DNA from: JANQGH01 sp039177555
GTDB lineage: Bacteria > Pseudomonadota > Alphaproteobacteria > DSM-16000 > Inquilinaceae
Direction of reading: 5' to 3'
NCBI GenBank assembly: GCA_039177555.1
Contig: JBCDFV010000055.1
Location: 1-25,396, forward strand
Length of the DNA: 25,396 nt
This document shows, in pieces, positions 1 through 7,739 of the stretch. Numbering within the stretch: the first letter of the stretch is position 1; the number at the start of each line of letters is the position of its first letter. Below the pieces are notes generated by a model. The model searched no databases. It saw nothing but the letters and a program-made list of their open reading frames with translations, and had not been told where the DNA came from. The position numbers and the translations under genes are program-made.

Positions 1-27
1 ATCGGCCTGTTGGCCCTGTTCGGATAA
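1..27 (+). CDS. atpE: ATP synthase subunit c, C-terminal end (partial)
   Basis: The first nine codons read I-G-L-L-A-L-F-G followed by TAA. This short hydrophobic end is what the second membrane helix of an F0 subunit c would give, and subunit c is the expected gene directly before b' and b in alphaproteobacterial F0 operons. Only the last eight residues lie in the window, so the call rests mainly on position. It could instead be the end of another small membrane protein. Confidence 0.6.
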   Translation: MGLLALFG

Positions 28-113
28 GGCACTTCCGGTTCGCCTGACCGGCACTGGCATCACGCGTTGGTGCCGCGCCGGTCAAGCTTCCCCGTTCATG
101 GAGGAGCGGAAGA

Positions 114-605
114 ATGCCTCAATTCGATCCGACCAGCTTTGCCAGCCAGCTCTTCTGGCTGGCTGTCACCTTCATTGCCCTCTATTTCCTCCTGTCCCGG
201 CTCGTACTGCCGCGGATCTCGGAGGTGATGGAGAAGCGATCGGAACGCATCGCCAACGATCTTGAGCGGGCCGAGGCGCTGAAAACTGAGACTGAAGCGG
301 TCATCGAGGCCTACGAGGCCGCGCTCGCCAAGGCGCGTAACGAGGCCTCGGCGGTGATCGCCAAGGCAACCTCGGACATCGCGGCGCTGTCGGCCACACG
401 CCAGGCGGAGTTTGGCGAGGAACTGGCCATGCGCATGGTGGCGGCGGAGGAACGGATCTCCAAAGCCAAGCAGCAGGCTGAGTCCCAGATCCGGGAGATC
501 GCGGTCGACATCGCGGCCGATGTGGCCGAACGCTTGACCGGAAGGGCCATCGATGCCGAAAGCGCGGCACAAGCGGTCGACACCCAAATGAAGGGGAATG
601 GCTGA
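114..605 (+). CDS. F0F1 ATP synthase subunit b'
   Basis: This 163-residue protein is the b' subunit of the peripheral stalk, which pairs with b to hold the F1 head against the rotating c ring. A single N-terminal membrane helix is visible at about residues 13-32, ending in the basic L-S-R-L-V-L-P-R stretch. The rest is a long charged heptad-rich coiled coil (KRSERIANDLERAE and onward), and the length matches the family. The start is set by a GGAGGAG ribosome binding site at about 101-107. Its stop overlaps the ATG of the next gene by one base (TGATG at 603-607), so translation is probably coupled. The gene is often named atpF', atpX or atpG; I leave the symbol empty because usage varies. Confidence 0.93.
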   Translation: MPQFDPTSFASQLFWLAVTFIALYFLLSRLVLPRISEVMEKRSERIANDLERAEALKTETEAVIEAYEAALAKARNEASAVIAKATSDIAALSATRQAEFGEELAMRMVAAEERISKAKQQAESQIREIAVDIAADVAERLTGRAIDAESAAQAVDTQMKGNG

Positions 606-1369
606 TGGCTGGCCCCGAGACACAGTGGGAAATGCCGCCGGTCATCTTGGCCCAGGCGTCAGGATCGGCGGACGAACCGTCGACTGACGAGGCGGCAGCC
701 GATTCCGAAGACGGGGCTGCTGACGCGACTGCGTCCGAGACGCCAACTGCTGACGCTACGGACGAGGCTGGCGTCGCCGACGGCCAAGCCGATGAAGCGG
801 CTGGTGGCGAGGCGACCCATGACGGCGCGATCGAGGCGTTAGAGGCCGTCGAGGGGGCACCGCCGGAGGACCATTCCTCCGAAGGCTTCTTCCAGGACAC
901 GTACACCTACACCGGCCTGGCCCTTCTGCTGTTGATCGTCATCGTCGCGAGGCCGGCTTGGCGCGCGATTTCCGGCATGCTGGATGCGCGCGCCGATCGC
1001 ATTCGCAACGAGCTCGACGAGGCGCAGAAGCTGCGCGAGGAGGCCCAGTCGGCGCTCGCGACCTTTCAGCGTAAGCAGCGTGATGCGCTGGCCGAGGCGA
1101 AAGGCATCATCAGCCACGCCCGCGAGGAGTCCGAGCGTATCCGTCAACGGTCGCTGCAGGCGCTGGAAGCCAGCCTGAAGCGGCGTGAGCAACAAGCCAT
1201 GGACCGCATCGCCCAGGCAGAGGCCTCGGCCATGTCCGAGGTCCGCTCGCACGCCGTCGACGTGGCGGTGGCCGCCGCGCGCGAAATCGTCGGCCGGCAA
1301 AGCGACGCCGCCAGCGATGCTGAGCGCATCAGGGCCGCGATCGAGGAACTGCCGTCCAAGCTTCACTGA
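605..1369 (+). CDS. atpF: F0F1 ATP synthase subunit b with long acidic N-terminal extension
   Basis: Second peripheral-stalk subunit. The membrane helix lies at about residues 102-115 and runs into A-R-P-A-W-R, followed by the usual cytoplasmic coiled coil (ALDAR-like start, ELDEAQKLREEAQ, LKRREQQAMDRIAQAEA), which is typical of alphaproteobacterial b. The protein is 254 residues, against about 160 for most b subunits. The excess is the N-terminal 90-95 residues, a low-complexity Ala/Asp/Glu/Gly/Thr stretch with at least 22 acidic residues between positions 21 and 90. I find no Lys or Arg before R116. Because b has its N-terminus outside the membrane, this tail should face the periplasm. No in-frame ATG lies between codon 10 and the helix, so a simple start error does not remove it, although a GTG or TTG start inside cannot be excluded. 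Confidence 0.9.
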   Translation: MAGPETQWEMPPVILAQASGSADEPSTDEAAADSEDGAADATASETPTADATDEAGVADGQADEAAGGEATHDGAIEALEAVEGAPPEDHSSEGFFQDTYTYTGLALLLLIVIVARPAWRAISGMLDARADRIRNELDEAQKLREEAQSALATFQRKQRDALAEAKGIISHAREESERIRQRSLQALEASLKRREQQAMDRIAQAEASAMSEVRSHAVDVAVAAAREIVGRQSDAASDAERIRAAIEELPSKLH

Positions 1370-1400
1370 CGGCTTGACGACAGGAACGTCCACCCGGTTA

Positions 1401-1427
1401 CGGTGCCTCGGCTTGACCGAGGCGCCG
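1401..1427 (+). terminator. GC-rich hairpin after the ATP synthase genes
   Basis: An 11-bp stem (one G-U pair) has arms 1401-1411 and 1417-1427 around the loop CTTGA. It lies 31 bases after the atpF stop and 22 bases before the dioxygenase start. No T-run follows, so it may be a weak terminator, an attenuator or a 3'-end protecting structure rather than a classical rho-independent terminator. Confidence 0.45.
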
Positions 1428-1448
1428 CCGGCACGCAAGCTGGCACCG

Positions 1449-2258
1449 ATGGACGACTGGAACACTGAAAGCATCGGGCGGGCGTATCGTGAGCACGGAT
1501 ACGCCGCGCCGATAACGGCGATGAGCTCTGCCGAGGCCGGGGAGCGCCGTCGGGCACTGGAAGCCGTCGAGCAGGCAAACGACCCTGAACTCATCAAGGG
1601 CGTCTTGCTGAGCAGCTCGCAGTTCGTGCTGCAGTTCGCCTACGACCTGATCCACAACCCTCAGATTGTCGATGCCGTCCGCGCCGTGCTGGGCGACGAC
1701 GTCATGTGCTGGCGCGCGGGTTTCTTCATCAAGGAACCGGGTGACGCCAAGTTCGTCTCCTGGCATCAGGATTTGCACTATTGGGGTCTGGAAGGCGGCG
1801 AGGAAGTGACTGCCTGGCTTGCGCTTTCGCCCAGCACGCCGGAAAGCGGCTGCATGCGGGTCGTGCCGGGTACGCACCGGGTCAAACGGGCCCAGCACCG
1901 TGACACGTGGGACGATGACAATCTGTTGTCGCGGGGCCAGGCGATCGAAGCGGTCGATGAAACACAGGCTGTGGACCTGGTGCTGCAGCCGGGTCAGTTC
2001 TCACTTCACCACGGCAAGACGTTCCACGGCTCGCGGCCCAATACCTCCGACGATCGACGCATCGGCTATGCCATCCGTTACATCACCCCCACCATGCGCC
2101 AGACCGTCGCGGAGAAGGATTGGGCCTGCCTGGTCGCCGGTCATGACCGGTTCGGCCATTTCGAATCATTTCCCCGCCCGGCCGGAAATCTCGATCCGGC
2201 CGACATGGCGTTTCGTCAGACAACCCTCGACGTTGAAGCGCAAGCGACCTATCGCTGA
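1449..2258 (+). CDS. phytanoyl-CoA dioxygenase (PhyH) family protein
   Basis: A 269-residue Fe(II)/2-oxoglutarate-dependent oxygenase of the PhyH family. The iron triad is readable: H106 and D108 in S-W-H-Q-D-L-H-Y-W-G, and the distal histidine at about H193 in H-G-K-T-F-H-G-S-R-P-N. Arginines for 2-oxoglutarate follow in D-D-R-R-I-G-Y-A-I-R-Y. The E-S-G-C-M-R-V-V-P-G-T-H segment is also typical of bacterial members. The open frame continues upstream of 1449, but that part runs through the end of atpF and the hairpin, so the ATG at 1449 is chosen. The substrate cannot be read from the sequence; bacterial members hydroxylate many small molecules. It sits alone between the ATP synthase genes and the convergent glycine cleavage operon, with no partner enzyme nearby. 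Confidence 0.88.
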   Translation: MDDWNTESIGRAYREHGYAAPITAMSSAEAGERRRALEAVEQANDPELIKGVLLSSSQFVLQFAYDLIHNPQIVDAVRAVLGDDVMCWRAGFFIKEPGDAKFVSWHQDLHYWGLEGGEEVTAWLALSPSTPESGCMRVVPGTHRVKRAQHRDTWDDDNLLSRGQAIEAVDETQAVDLVLQPGQFSLHHGKTFHGSRPNTSDDRRIGYAIRYITPTMRQTVAEKDWACLVAGHDRFGHFESFPRPAGNLDPADMAFRQTTLDVEAQATYR

Positions 2259-2271
2259 TCGCAGGCAAGCG

Positions 2272-2295
2272 GGCGGCCGTCGCTATTCGGCCGCC
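2272..2295. terminator. shared hairpin between convergent phyH and gcvPB
   Basis: Perfect 8-bp arms GGCGGCCG (2272-2279) and CGGCCGCC (2288-2295) enclose an 8-base loop. The structure begins 13 bases after the dioxygenase stop and covers the last codons and stop of gcvPB on the other strand. It is placed to end or stabilise transcripts from both sides. No long T-run is seen. Confidence 0.5.
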
Positions 2296-3848
2296 TCCTG
2301 CCGCGTCGTTTCGGGCATCCAGCGCAGGATCGGCTGACGCGCCGCGGCAGTCTCGTCCAGGCGACGGCGGGGCGTGTAGTGCGGCGCGCTCAGGAACGCC
2401 TCCGCGCCGGTCTCGTCGTGCGCGCGGTCGGCGAGGTGCCTCAGCGTGGCGATGAACCGGTTCAGGGTCTCGCGCGACTCGCTCTCGGTCGGTTCGATCA
2501 GCAAGGCGCCATGCACCACCAGCGGGAAGTACATGGTCATCGGGTGGAAACCCTCGTCGATCAGGGCCTTGGCCAGGTCCAGCGTGCCGACCCCGGTGCC
2601 CTTCAGGAACCGGTCGTCGAACAGAGCCTCATGCATGCACGGACCGGGATAGGACGCCGTCAGCTTGTCCTGCAGCCCCGCAAGCACGTAGTTGGCGTTG
2701 AGCACCGCGTCTTCGGAGGCCTGGCGTAGACCGTCGGCCCCGTGGCTGAGCATATACGCCAGCGCGCGGACGAACATGCCCATCTGGCCGTGAAACCCTT
2801 TCATGCGGCCAAAGCTCTTCTCCGCCTCGCCATCCTGGCCGTGATGTTCGACCAGCCGGAAGCCGTCCGGCCCATGCACAACGAACGGCACCGGCGCGAA
2901 CGGCGCCAGGGCGTCCGACAGCACGACAGGGCCCGAGCCCGGGCCACCGCCGCCATGGGGCGTGGAGAACGTCTTGTGCAGGTTGATGTGCATGGCATCG
3001 ACGCCCAGGTCGCCGGGCCGCACCTTGCCGACGATGGCATTGAAGTTAGCGCCGTCGCAGTAGAAATAGCCGCCGGCCTCGTGCAGGGCGTCCGCAATGT
3101 CGATGATGTCCCGCTCAAACAGGCCGCAGGTATTGGGGTTGGTCAGCATGATCGCCGCGACATCCGGCCCCAAACGATCCTTGAAGGCCGCAAGATCCAC
3201 GCGGCCGTCATCCGTCGCCTCAATGGTGTCGACCGTGAAGCCCAGCGCGGCAGCCGTGGCGGGATTCGTGCCGTGCGCCGATTCCGGCACCAGCACGCGG
3301 GTTCTTGTCTCGCCGCGATCATCGATGGCCGCGCGGATGGCCATCATGCCGCACAGTTCGCCATGGGCGCCGGCACCGGGCGACATGGCGACCGCCGGCA
3401 TGCCCGTCAGCGTCTTCAGCCAGTGGGCCAGAGTATCGATCAGCTCCAACGCGCCCTGCACGGTCGATAGGGGCTGCAGCGGGTGCAGGTCGGCGAAGCC
3501 GGGCAGGCGGGCCAGCTTCTCGTTCAGCCGCGGATTGTGCTTCATGGTGCATGAGCCCAGCGGGTACATCTGCCCGTCGATGCTCATGTTCTTCTGGCTT
3601 AGCCGGGTGTAATGGCGCACCGCCCTTGGCTCCGCCAGGTCCGGCAGGCCGACATGCGACCGGACCGGCACGTTGCCCAGGCGGGTCGATGCCGGGCCGT
3701 CGCGGCGCGGCAAGTCGACACCGCAGGCGCCGGGGCTGTCCTGCTCGAAGATCAGCTTCGCTTCCGCCATCAGCCCGCGATCGCCGGTGAAGGTATCCTC
3801 CGGCCCTTTGCCGACATGCGTCTGTGTTGGCCGTCCTTGCCGGTTCAT
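2283..3848 (-). CDS. gcvPB: glycine dehydrogenase (decarboxylating) subunit 2
   Basis: The C-terminal half of the split P-protein. With GcvPA it decarboxylates glycine and passes the aminomethyl group to lipoylated GcvH. The PLP-binding lysine is K292 in I-N-L-H-K-T-F-S-T-P-H-G-G-G-G-P-G. Other family blocks are Y-P-L-G-S-C-T-M-K-H-N-P and E-S-A-H-G-T-N-P-A-T-A-A. The protein is 521 residues, close to the usual 480-520. The chosen start gives the usual beginning (GRPT then DTFTGDRGL), and its ATG overlaps the gcvPA stop by 4 bases (ATGA at 3845-3848), so it is the last, translationally coupled gene of the operon. A hairpin at its 3' end probably separates it from the converging dioxygenase gene. 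Confidence 0.96.
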   Translation of the reverse strand: MNRQGRPTQTHVGKGPEDTFTGDRGLMAEAKLIFEQDSPGACGVDLPRRDGPASTRLGNVPVRSHVGLPDLAEPRAVRHYTRLSQKNMSIDGQMYPLGSCTMKHNPRLNEKLARLPGFADLHPLQPLSTVQGALELIDTLAHWLKTLTGMPAVAMSPGAGAHGELCGMMAIRAAIDDRGETRTRVLVPESAHGTNPATAAALGFTVDTIEATDDGRVDLAAFKDRLGPDVAAIMLTNPNTCGLFERDIIDIADALHEAGGYFYCDGANFNAIVGKVRPGDLGVDAMHINLHKTFSTPHGGGGPGSGPVVLSDALAPFAPVPFVVHGPDGFRLVEHHGQDGEAEKSFGRMKGFHGQMGMFVRALAYMLSHGADGLRQASEDAVLNANYVLAGLQDKLTASYPGPCMHEALFDDRFLKGTGVGTLDLAKALIDEGFHPMTMYFPLVVHGALLIEPTESESRETLNRFIATLRHLADRAHDETGAEAFLSAPHYTPRRRLDETAAARQPILRWMPETTRQEAAE

Positions 3849-5197
3849 TGCGCCACCTCCCGCTCCAGCGCGATGGCCAGGCGCTCGATATCGTCTTCTG
3901 TCGTGGTTTCTGTCACTGCCACCAGCAACAGTGAGGCCAAATCCGGCCGGTCGCGATAAAGCCGACTGACCGGCACACCCGCCAAGATGGGCTCTTCTGC
4001 CAAGCGATCGACAATGGATGCCGCCGGCCCTGGGAGGCTGATCGTGAACTCGTTGAAAAAGCCGCTATTCAGCACCGAGACGCCGTCGATCGAACCCAGC
4101 CTGTCGGCGGCGACAATCGCCAGTTCGTGGTTCAGTTCGGCCAAGCGGCGGAAGCCGGTTTCGCCCAGAAGGGTGAGATGAATGGTGAAGGCCAGGGCGC
4201 AGAGGCCGCTGTTGGTGCAGATGTTGCTGGTCGCCTTTTCGCGCCTAATGTGCTGTTCACGCGTCGACAGGGTCAGCACGAAGCCGCGCTTGCCGTCGGC
4301 ATCCACGGTCTGGCCGCACAGCCGCCCGGGCATTTGCCGCACGAAGCGCTGGCGGGTCGCGAACAGGCCGACATGAGGCCCGCCGAAATTGAGGCTGTTA
4401 CCGATCGACTGGCCTTCGGCGACCACGATATCCGCGCCCATCTCGCCGGGCGGCGTCATCAGGCCCAGCGACACGACCTCCGTGACCACGACCACCAGCA
4501 AGGCGCCCTTGGCGTGGCAGGCGTCGGCCAGTTCGGAGAGATCGGCGACATGGCCGAACAGGGTCGGGTTTTGAACCACGACACAGGCGGTCTGGTCGTC
4601 CAGATGGTCCAGCAGCGACTCCGTACCCGTCGGGTCGGGATCGGCCTCGACCAGCGTGCCGCCGGTAAAGTCGACAAGGTTGCGCGTGACGTCGCGATAA
4701 TGCGGATGGACGCCACCGGAGAAGACCGCCCGGTCGCGCCGGGTCAGCCGCGCGGCCATCATCATCGCCTCGGCACAGGCGGTGGCGCCGTCATACATGG
4801 AGGCGTTGGCGACCTCCATGCCGGTGATCGCGGCGACCTGGGTCTGGAATTCGAACAGGCTCTGCAGCGTGCCTTGGCTGACCTCGGGCTGGTAGGGCGT
4901 GTAGGCGGTCAGGAACTCGCCGCGCTGGATCAGGTAATCGACGCTGGCCGGCACATGGTGGCGATAGGCGCCCGCGCCCAGGAAGCTGGGCACGGAGCCC
5001 GCCGGCACGTTGCGCGCCGCCATGCGGCCAAGGGCGCGCTCAACCCCCAACTCGCCGTCATGGGGCGGCAGGCCGTCGATCGGGCCCGGCAGACGGGCGC
5101 CGGCGGGCACGTCCTTGAACAGATCGTCGATGCCGTCGACGCCGATCGCTGCCAGCATCGCGGACCGGTCCGCCGGCGTATGGGGCAGATAGCGCAT
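3845..5197 (-). CDS. gcvPA: glycine dehydrogenase (decarboxylating) subunit 1
   Basis: A 450-residue protein forming the N-terminal half of the two-subunit P-protein. Recognisable blocks are the start M-R-Y-L-P-H-T, F-L-G-A-G-A-Y-R-H-H-V-P, T-A-Y-T-P-Y-Q-P-E-V-S-Q-G-T-L-Q and M-Y-D-G-A-T-A. The length matches the family (about 450). It has a PLP-fold but lacks the lysine, which is in GcvPB, so the two must assemble. Its ATG shares one base with the gcvH stop (5197) and its stop overlaps gcvPB, so gcvH, gcvPA and gcvPB are one tightly coupled set. Confidence 0.96.
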   Translation of the reverse strand: MRYLPHTPADRSAMLAAIGVDGIDDLFKDVPAGARLPGPIDGLPPHDGELGVERALGRMAARNVPAGSVPSFLGAGAYRHHVPASVDYLIQRGEFLTAYTPYQPEVSQGTLQSLFEFQTQVAAITGMEVANASMYDGATACAEAMMMAARLTRRDRAVFSGGVHPHYRDVTRNLVDFTGGTLVEADPDPTGTESLLDHLDDQTACVVVQNPTLFGHVADLSELADACHAKGALLVVVVTEVVSLGLMTPPGEMGADIVVAEGQSIGNSLNFGGPHVGLFATRQRFVRQMPGRLCGQTVDADGKRGFVLTLSTREQHIRREKATSNICTNSGLCALAFTIHLTLLGETGFRRLAELNHELAIVAADRLGSIDGVSVLNSGFFNEFTISLPGPAASIVDRLAEEPILAGVPVSRLYRDRPDLASLLLVAVTETTTEDDIERLAIALEREVAQ

Positions 5198-5568
5198 CAG
5201 CCAAGCCCTTCGACGTAGGTCTTGTAGGCCGCTTCGTCCATCAGGGTCTCAAGCTGCGAGGCGTCCGCCAGTTTGATCTTGAGGAACCAGCCATCGCCCT
5301 GGGCATCGCTGTTGATCAGGCCCGGATTGTCGTTCAGCGCTTCGTTGACCGCGGCCACCTCGCCCTCGACGGGGGCATAGACCTCGCTGGCGGCCTTAAC
5401 CGACTCCACCACCGCCGCCTCGTCACCCTTGGCGATGGTCTTGCCGATATCCGGCAACTCCACGAACACGACGTCGCCAAGCTGTTCCTGGGCGTAGTCG
5501 CTAATGCCGACGGTGCCGATCTCGCCGTCGACCCGCACCCATTCATGGTCCTCGGTGAATTTCAACAT
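5197..5568 (-). CDS. gcvH: glycine cleavage system H protein
   Basis: A 123-residue lipoyl carrier that shuttles the aminomethyl intermediate between P, T and L proteins. The start M-L-K-F-T-E-D-H-E-W is typical. The lipoylation lysine is K58 in V-V-E-S-V-K-A-A-S-E-V-Y-A-P, followed by the usual G-E-V-A-A-V-N-E-A-L. The frame is open further upstream into gcvT, but the start at 5568 is fixed by the family N-terminus and by an AAGGAGG ribosome binding site (5580-5586, 11 bases away). Its stop overlaps the gcvPA start by one base. No gcvL (lipoamide dehydrogenase) gene is present in the window; that subunit is normally shared with other complexes. Confidence 0.97.
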   Translation of the reverse strand: MLKFTEDHEWVRVDGEIGTVGISDYAQEQLGDVVFVELPDIGKTIAKGDEAAVVESVKAASEVYAPVEGEVAAVNEALNDNPGLINSDAQGDGWFLKIKLADASQLETLMDEAAYKTYVEGLG

Positions 5569-5593
5569 GGTTCCGATCGCCTCCTTACTCTGA

Positions 5594-6712
5594 TCAACCG
5601 CGATAGTATCGTTGGGGGACAAAGGGCAACTTGGCCGTCCGCCCCGGCAAGGCTCTGCCGCGCACCTCCAGCTCGATTGCCGTGTCGGCGGCCGCATGGG
5701 CCGTTTCGACGTAGCCCATCGCCACGGGGCCGGACACGGTCGGGCCGAACCCGCCGCTGGTGACGGTGCCAATTGCCCGGCCATCCTTCATGATCGGCGT
5801 GCCTTCGCGCGCCGGCGCCTTGCCGTCCGGCCTGATACCGACCCGACGTCGCTGCGGCCCATCAGCTAGCTGACGCTGGATGGTCTCGGCCCCCGGGAAA
5901 CCGCCCTCCGCCCGCCGTCGCTTGGAAATACTCCAGACCAGGGCCGCCTCGACGGGCGTCGTGGTCTCATCGATGTCGTGGCCATAGAGGCACAAGCCCG
6001 CTTCCAAACGCAGCGAATCGCGTGCACCCAGGCCGATCGGTGCGACCGCGTCCTGGGCCAGCAAGAGCTTGGCCAAGCCTTCGGCATCGTCGGCTGCAAC
6101 CGAGATCTCGTACCCGTCCTCGCCGGTATAGCCGGAGCGCGAGACAAGGGCGGGCGTTCCCGCGACGTCCAGTTCCGCCATCGCCATGAAGGGCAGGGCA
6201 GCGGCATCGGGGACCAGACGGCTCAGCACCTCCGCCGCCTTAGGCCCTTGCAGGGCGAGAAGGGCGCGATCCTCGGCCCGTTCGAGCCTGGCGCGGCCAT
6301 CGAGGGCGCCTTCGATCAAGGCGAAGTCGTTGAGTTTGCAAGCCGCGTTCACCACCAGCCATAACCGATCGTCGGCCAGCTTCGTGACCATCAGGTCGTC
6401 CAGGATGCCGCCGGCCTCGTTAGTCAACTGGGTGTAGCGCATGCGGCCATGGTCCAACGCCTGAATGTCGCCGGGCACCAGCGTTTCCAAGGCGGCCGCA
6501 ACGTCCGGCCCGACAAGGGCCGCCTGGCCCATATGCGAGACGTCGAACAGTCCCGCCGCGTCGCGCGTGTGCAGATGTTCCTTCAGAATTCCGGTCGGAT
6601 ACTGAACAGGCATGTCGTAGCCCGCGAACGGCACCATCTTGCCGCCCAGCGACAGGTGCAGGCCGTGCAGCGGCGTACGCTTCAGATCTTGAACATCGTG
6701 GTCTTGCGACAC
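5594..6712 (-). CDS. gcvT: glycine cleavage system T protein (aminomethyltransferase)
   Basis: A 372-residue tetrahydrofolate-dependent T-protein. It releases ammonia and makes methylene-THF from H-bound aminomethyl. Family blocks are visible: L-K-R-T-P-L-H, G-K-M-V-P-F-A-G-Y-D-M-P-V-Q-Y, F-D-V-S-H-M-G-Q, R-S-G-Y-T-G-E-D-G-Y-E and the C-terminal G-T-V-T-S-G-G-F-G-P-T. I place the start at a GTG (6710-6712), preceded by GGAGGG (6722-6727) at 9 bases. The frame stays open for another 86 codons upstream, but those run through the glycine riboswitch and are not protein. The gene is first in the operon, 25 bases before gcvH. An in-frame later start is possible but would cut into the conserved N-terminus. 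Confidence 0.93.
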   Translation of the reverse strand: MSQDHDVQDLKRTPLHGLHLSLGGKMVPFAGYDMPVQYPTGILKEHLHTRDAAGLFDVSHMGQAALVGPDVAAALETLVPGDIQALDHGRMRYTQLTNEAGGILDDLMVTKLADDRLWLVVNAACKLNDFALIEGALDGRARLERAEDRALLALQGPKAAEVLSRLVPDAAALPFMAMAELDVAGTPALVSRSGYTGEDGYEISVAADDAEGLAKLLLAQDAVAPIGLGARDSLRLEAGLCLYGHDIDETTTPVEAALVWSISKRRRAEGGFPGAETIQRQLADGPQRRRVGIRPDGKAPAREGTPIMKDGRAIGTVTSGGFGPTVSGPVAMGYVETAHAAADTAIELEVRGRALPGRTAKLPFVPQRYYRG

Positions 6713-6746
6713 GGTCTCCGGCCCTCCGACAGGGGCGGGACCCGAA

Positions 6747-6972
6747 TGGCCACCGCCGAGAGCCCCACTGTCGTAGACCTGAGAGATTCGCCCGCACCAA
6801 CCGCTCTTGTGGCGATTCGGCCCGGGTTTACTCCGTCGGTGAGCCGGATCCTTGGTTCCGGCTGCTTTCCAGAGTGCCTCCCCTTGCGGTCCTTGGTGCC
6901 TGAGAGTTTCCGGGGCGGTTGCTCCTTCGGCGACGGCGCGACCTGTCCGGCCGTCCGCACTCTCCCGCAAGG
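6747..6972 (-). ncRNA. tandem glycine riboswitch upstream of gcvT
   Basis: Two consecutive glycine aptamers can be read on the minus strand. The first (about 6972-6866) has G-GGAGAGTGCGG, then GCCGAAGGAGCAA (6919-6931), ACTCTCAGGCACC (6895-6907) and the closing CTCTGGA (6868-6874). The second has CACCGACGGAGTAAACC (6825-6841) and ATCTCTCAGGTCTACGACAG (6768-6787), ending at a run of G near 6763. A short linker stem (GCCGGA/TCCGGC) lies between them at 6844-6862. Glycine binding to this class usually turns on gcv expression when glycine is abundant. About 35-55 bases between the second aptamer and the GTG of gcvT are the likely expression platform. The boundaries are approximate. Confidence 0.92.
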
Positions 6973-7016
6973 GTCATAGGCTTGGTTCTTCTACCCACAA
7001 ACCTTCAATGGCGCAA

Positions 7017-7044
7017 AGGCTAACCCGACACAGGCAAATGTCAA
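7017..7044 (-). promoter_or_regulatory. candidate promoter for the gcv operon
   Basis: Reading the minus strand, a perfect TTGACA (7039-7044) is followed after 16 bases by TAGCCT (7017-7022). It lies 45 bases before the riboswitch in the gap after the lipoprotein gene, the expected place for the transcript start. The -10 match is weak (3 of 6). Confidence 0.45.
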
Positions 7045-7063
7045 ATGAAGCTGCTGAGGCTGC

Positions 7064-7660
7064 CTAGAGTGCCCGGTTGTATTGCAACTGTTGCGGCGTC
7101 AGTTGGAACCCGACCAGGATCGAGTAGCGGTTCCCTGTCGCAGCGCCGTTGGGCAGGGGGATCACCTGCTCCAGTTCTTCCAACACCGCGCCGTTGCCCG
7201 TGTCGCCAAAGTCAATCGTGGTCAGAAAGATTTCCTTGCCCAGCAAACGGTTGGTGGGGCCGAGCACGGCGACGAAGTACTCATAGGCGGCTGTGGTGCC
7301 GCCCGCCGGGCCGGTGGCGCCAATGATGGGCAGGTCCAAATCGACCACGACGGAGTTTTCCGAATAGGTGCATTCACCGACAAAGTCGCCGATCAGGCCG
7401 CGCGCCGTGACGTTCGACGGTCCGGTACCGCCGCCCGGCCGGAACTGCGTTACCGACTCAGCGCCAGCCAGAACCGAAACGTTCGGGCAGCCGGTCGGCG
7501 GTGCCGGCGGCGATTCGAAGACTACCTGCTGTTCGGCCTCGTCGCGACCGCCGCCACAGGCCGCCAGAACGACGCTGAGCGCGACAAGAAGACCGGACCA
7601 GGTTATCCGCGCGGATTTTCGGCCGAAAGAGCCTATATTGTGGTTCTGAGCGTCGGTCAT
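7064..7660 (-). CDS. predicted lipoprotein of unknown function
   Basis: I do not recognise a named family. The 198-residue product starts with a short basic region, a hydrophobic stretch W-S-G-L-L-V-A-L-S-V-V and a lipobox L-A-A-C at 32-35, then G-G-G-R-D, so it should be a lipid-anchored envelope protein. The mature part has Gly/Pro/Thr-rich, beta-prone segments (T-G-C-P-N-V-S-V-L; V-V-V-D-L-D-L-P-I-I-G) and one further cysteine pair (about 58 and 96) that could form a disulfide. It lies between the gcv leader and ispH and is transcribed away from ispH. A role in outer-membrane biology is a guess from the lipobox alone. The ribosome binding site is weak (AGGA). Confidence 0.8.
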   Translation of the reverse strand: MTDAQNHNIGSFGRKSARITWSGLLVALSVVLAACGGGRDEAEQQVVFESPPAPPTGCPNVSVLAGAESVTQFRPGGGTGPSNVTARGLIGDFVGECTYSENSVVVDLDLPIIGATGPAGGTTAAYEYFVAVLGPTNRLLGKEIFLTTIDFGDTGNGAVLEELEQVIPLPNGAATGNRYSILVGFQLTPQQLQYNRAL

Positions 7661-7739
7661 CGCGCGCTGTTCCTATCAAACGAGGGGATCGGAGTTGGAG
7701 GAAGACTCTAGGGGATTGATCGGTTCGGGGACAAGACCC

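Noticed and set aside
301..906. Long minus-strand frame opposite the b' and b subunit genes
   Set aside because: It is rich in Ser/Ala/Pro with no family features and lies antisense to clearly conserved ATP synthase genes; high GC keeps such frames open.
1185..1448. 88-codon upstream extension of the PhyH frame
   Set aside because: It overlaps the end of atpF in another frame and passes through a hairpin; the composition is not protein-like and the ATG at 1449 gives a normal PhyH start.
4127..5218. 363-codon plus-strand frame opposite gcvPA
   Set aside because: Antisense shadow of a strongly conserved enzyme; His/Gly/Arg-rich composition without motifs.
6713..6970. 86 extra codons before gcvT
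   Set aside because: They coincide with the tandem glycine riboswitch and its expression platform.
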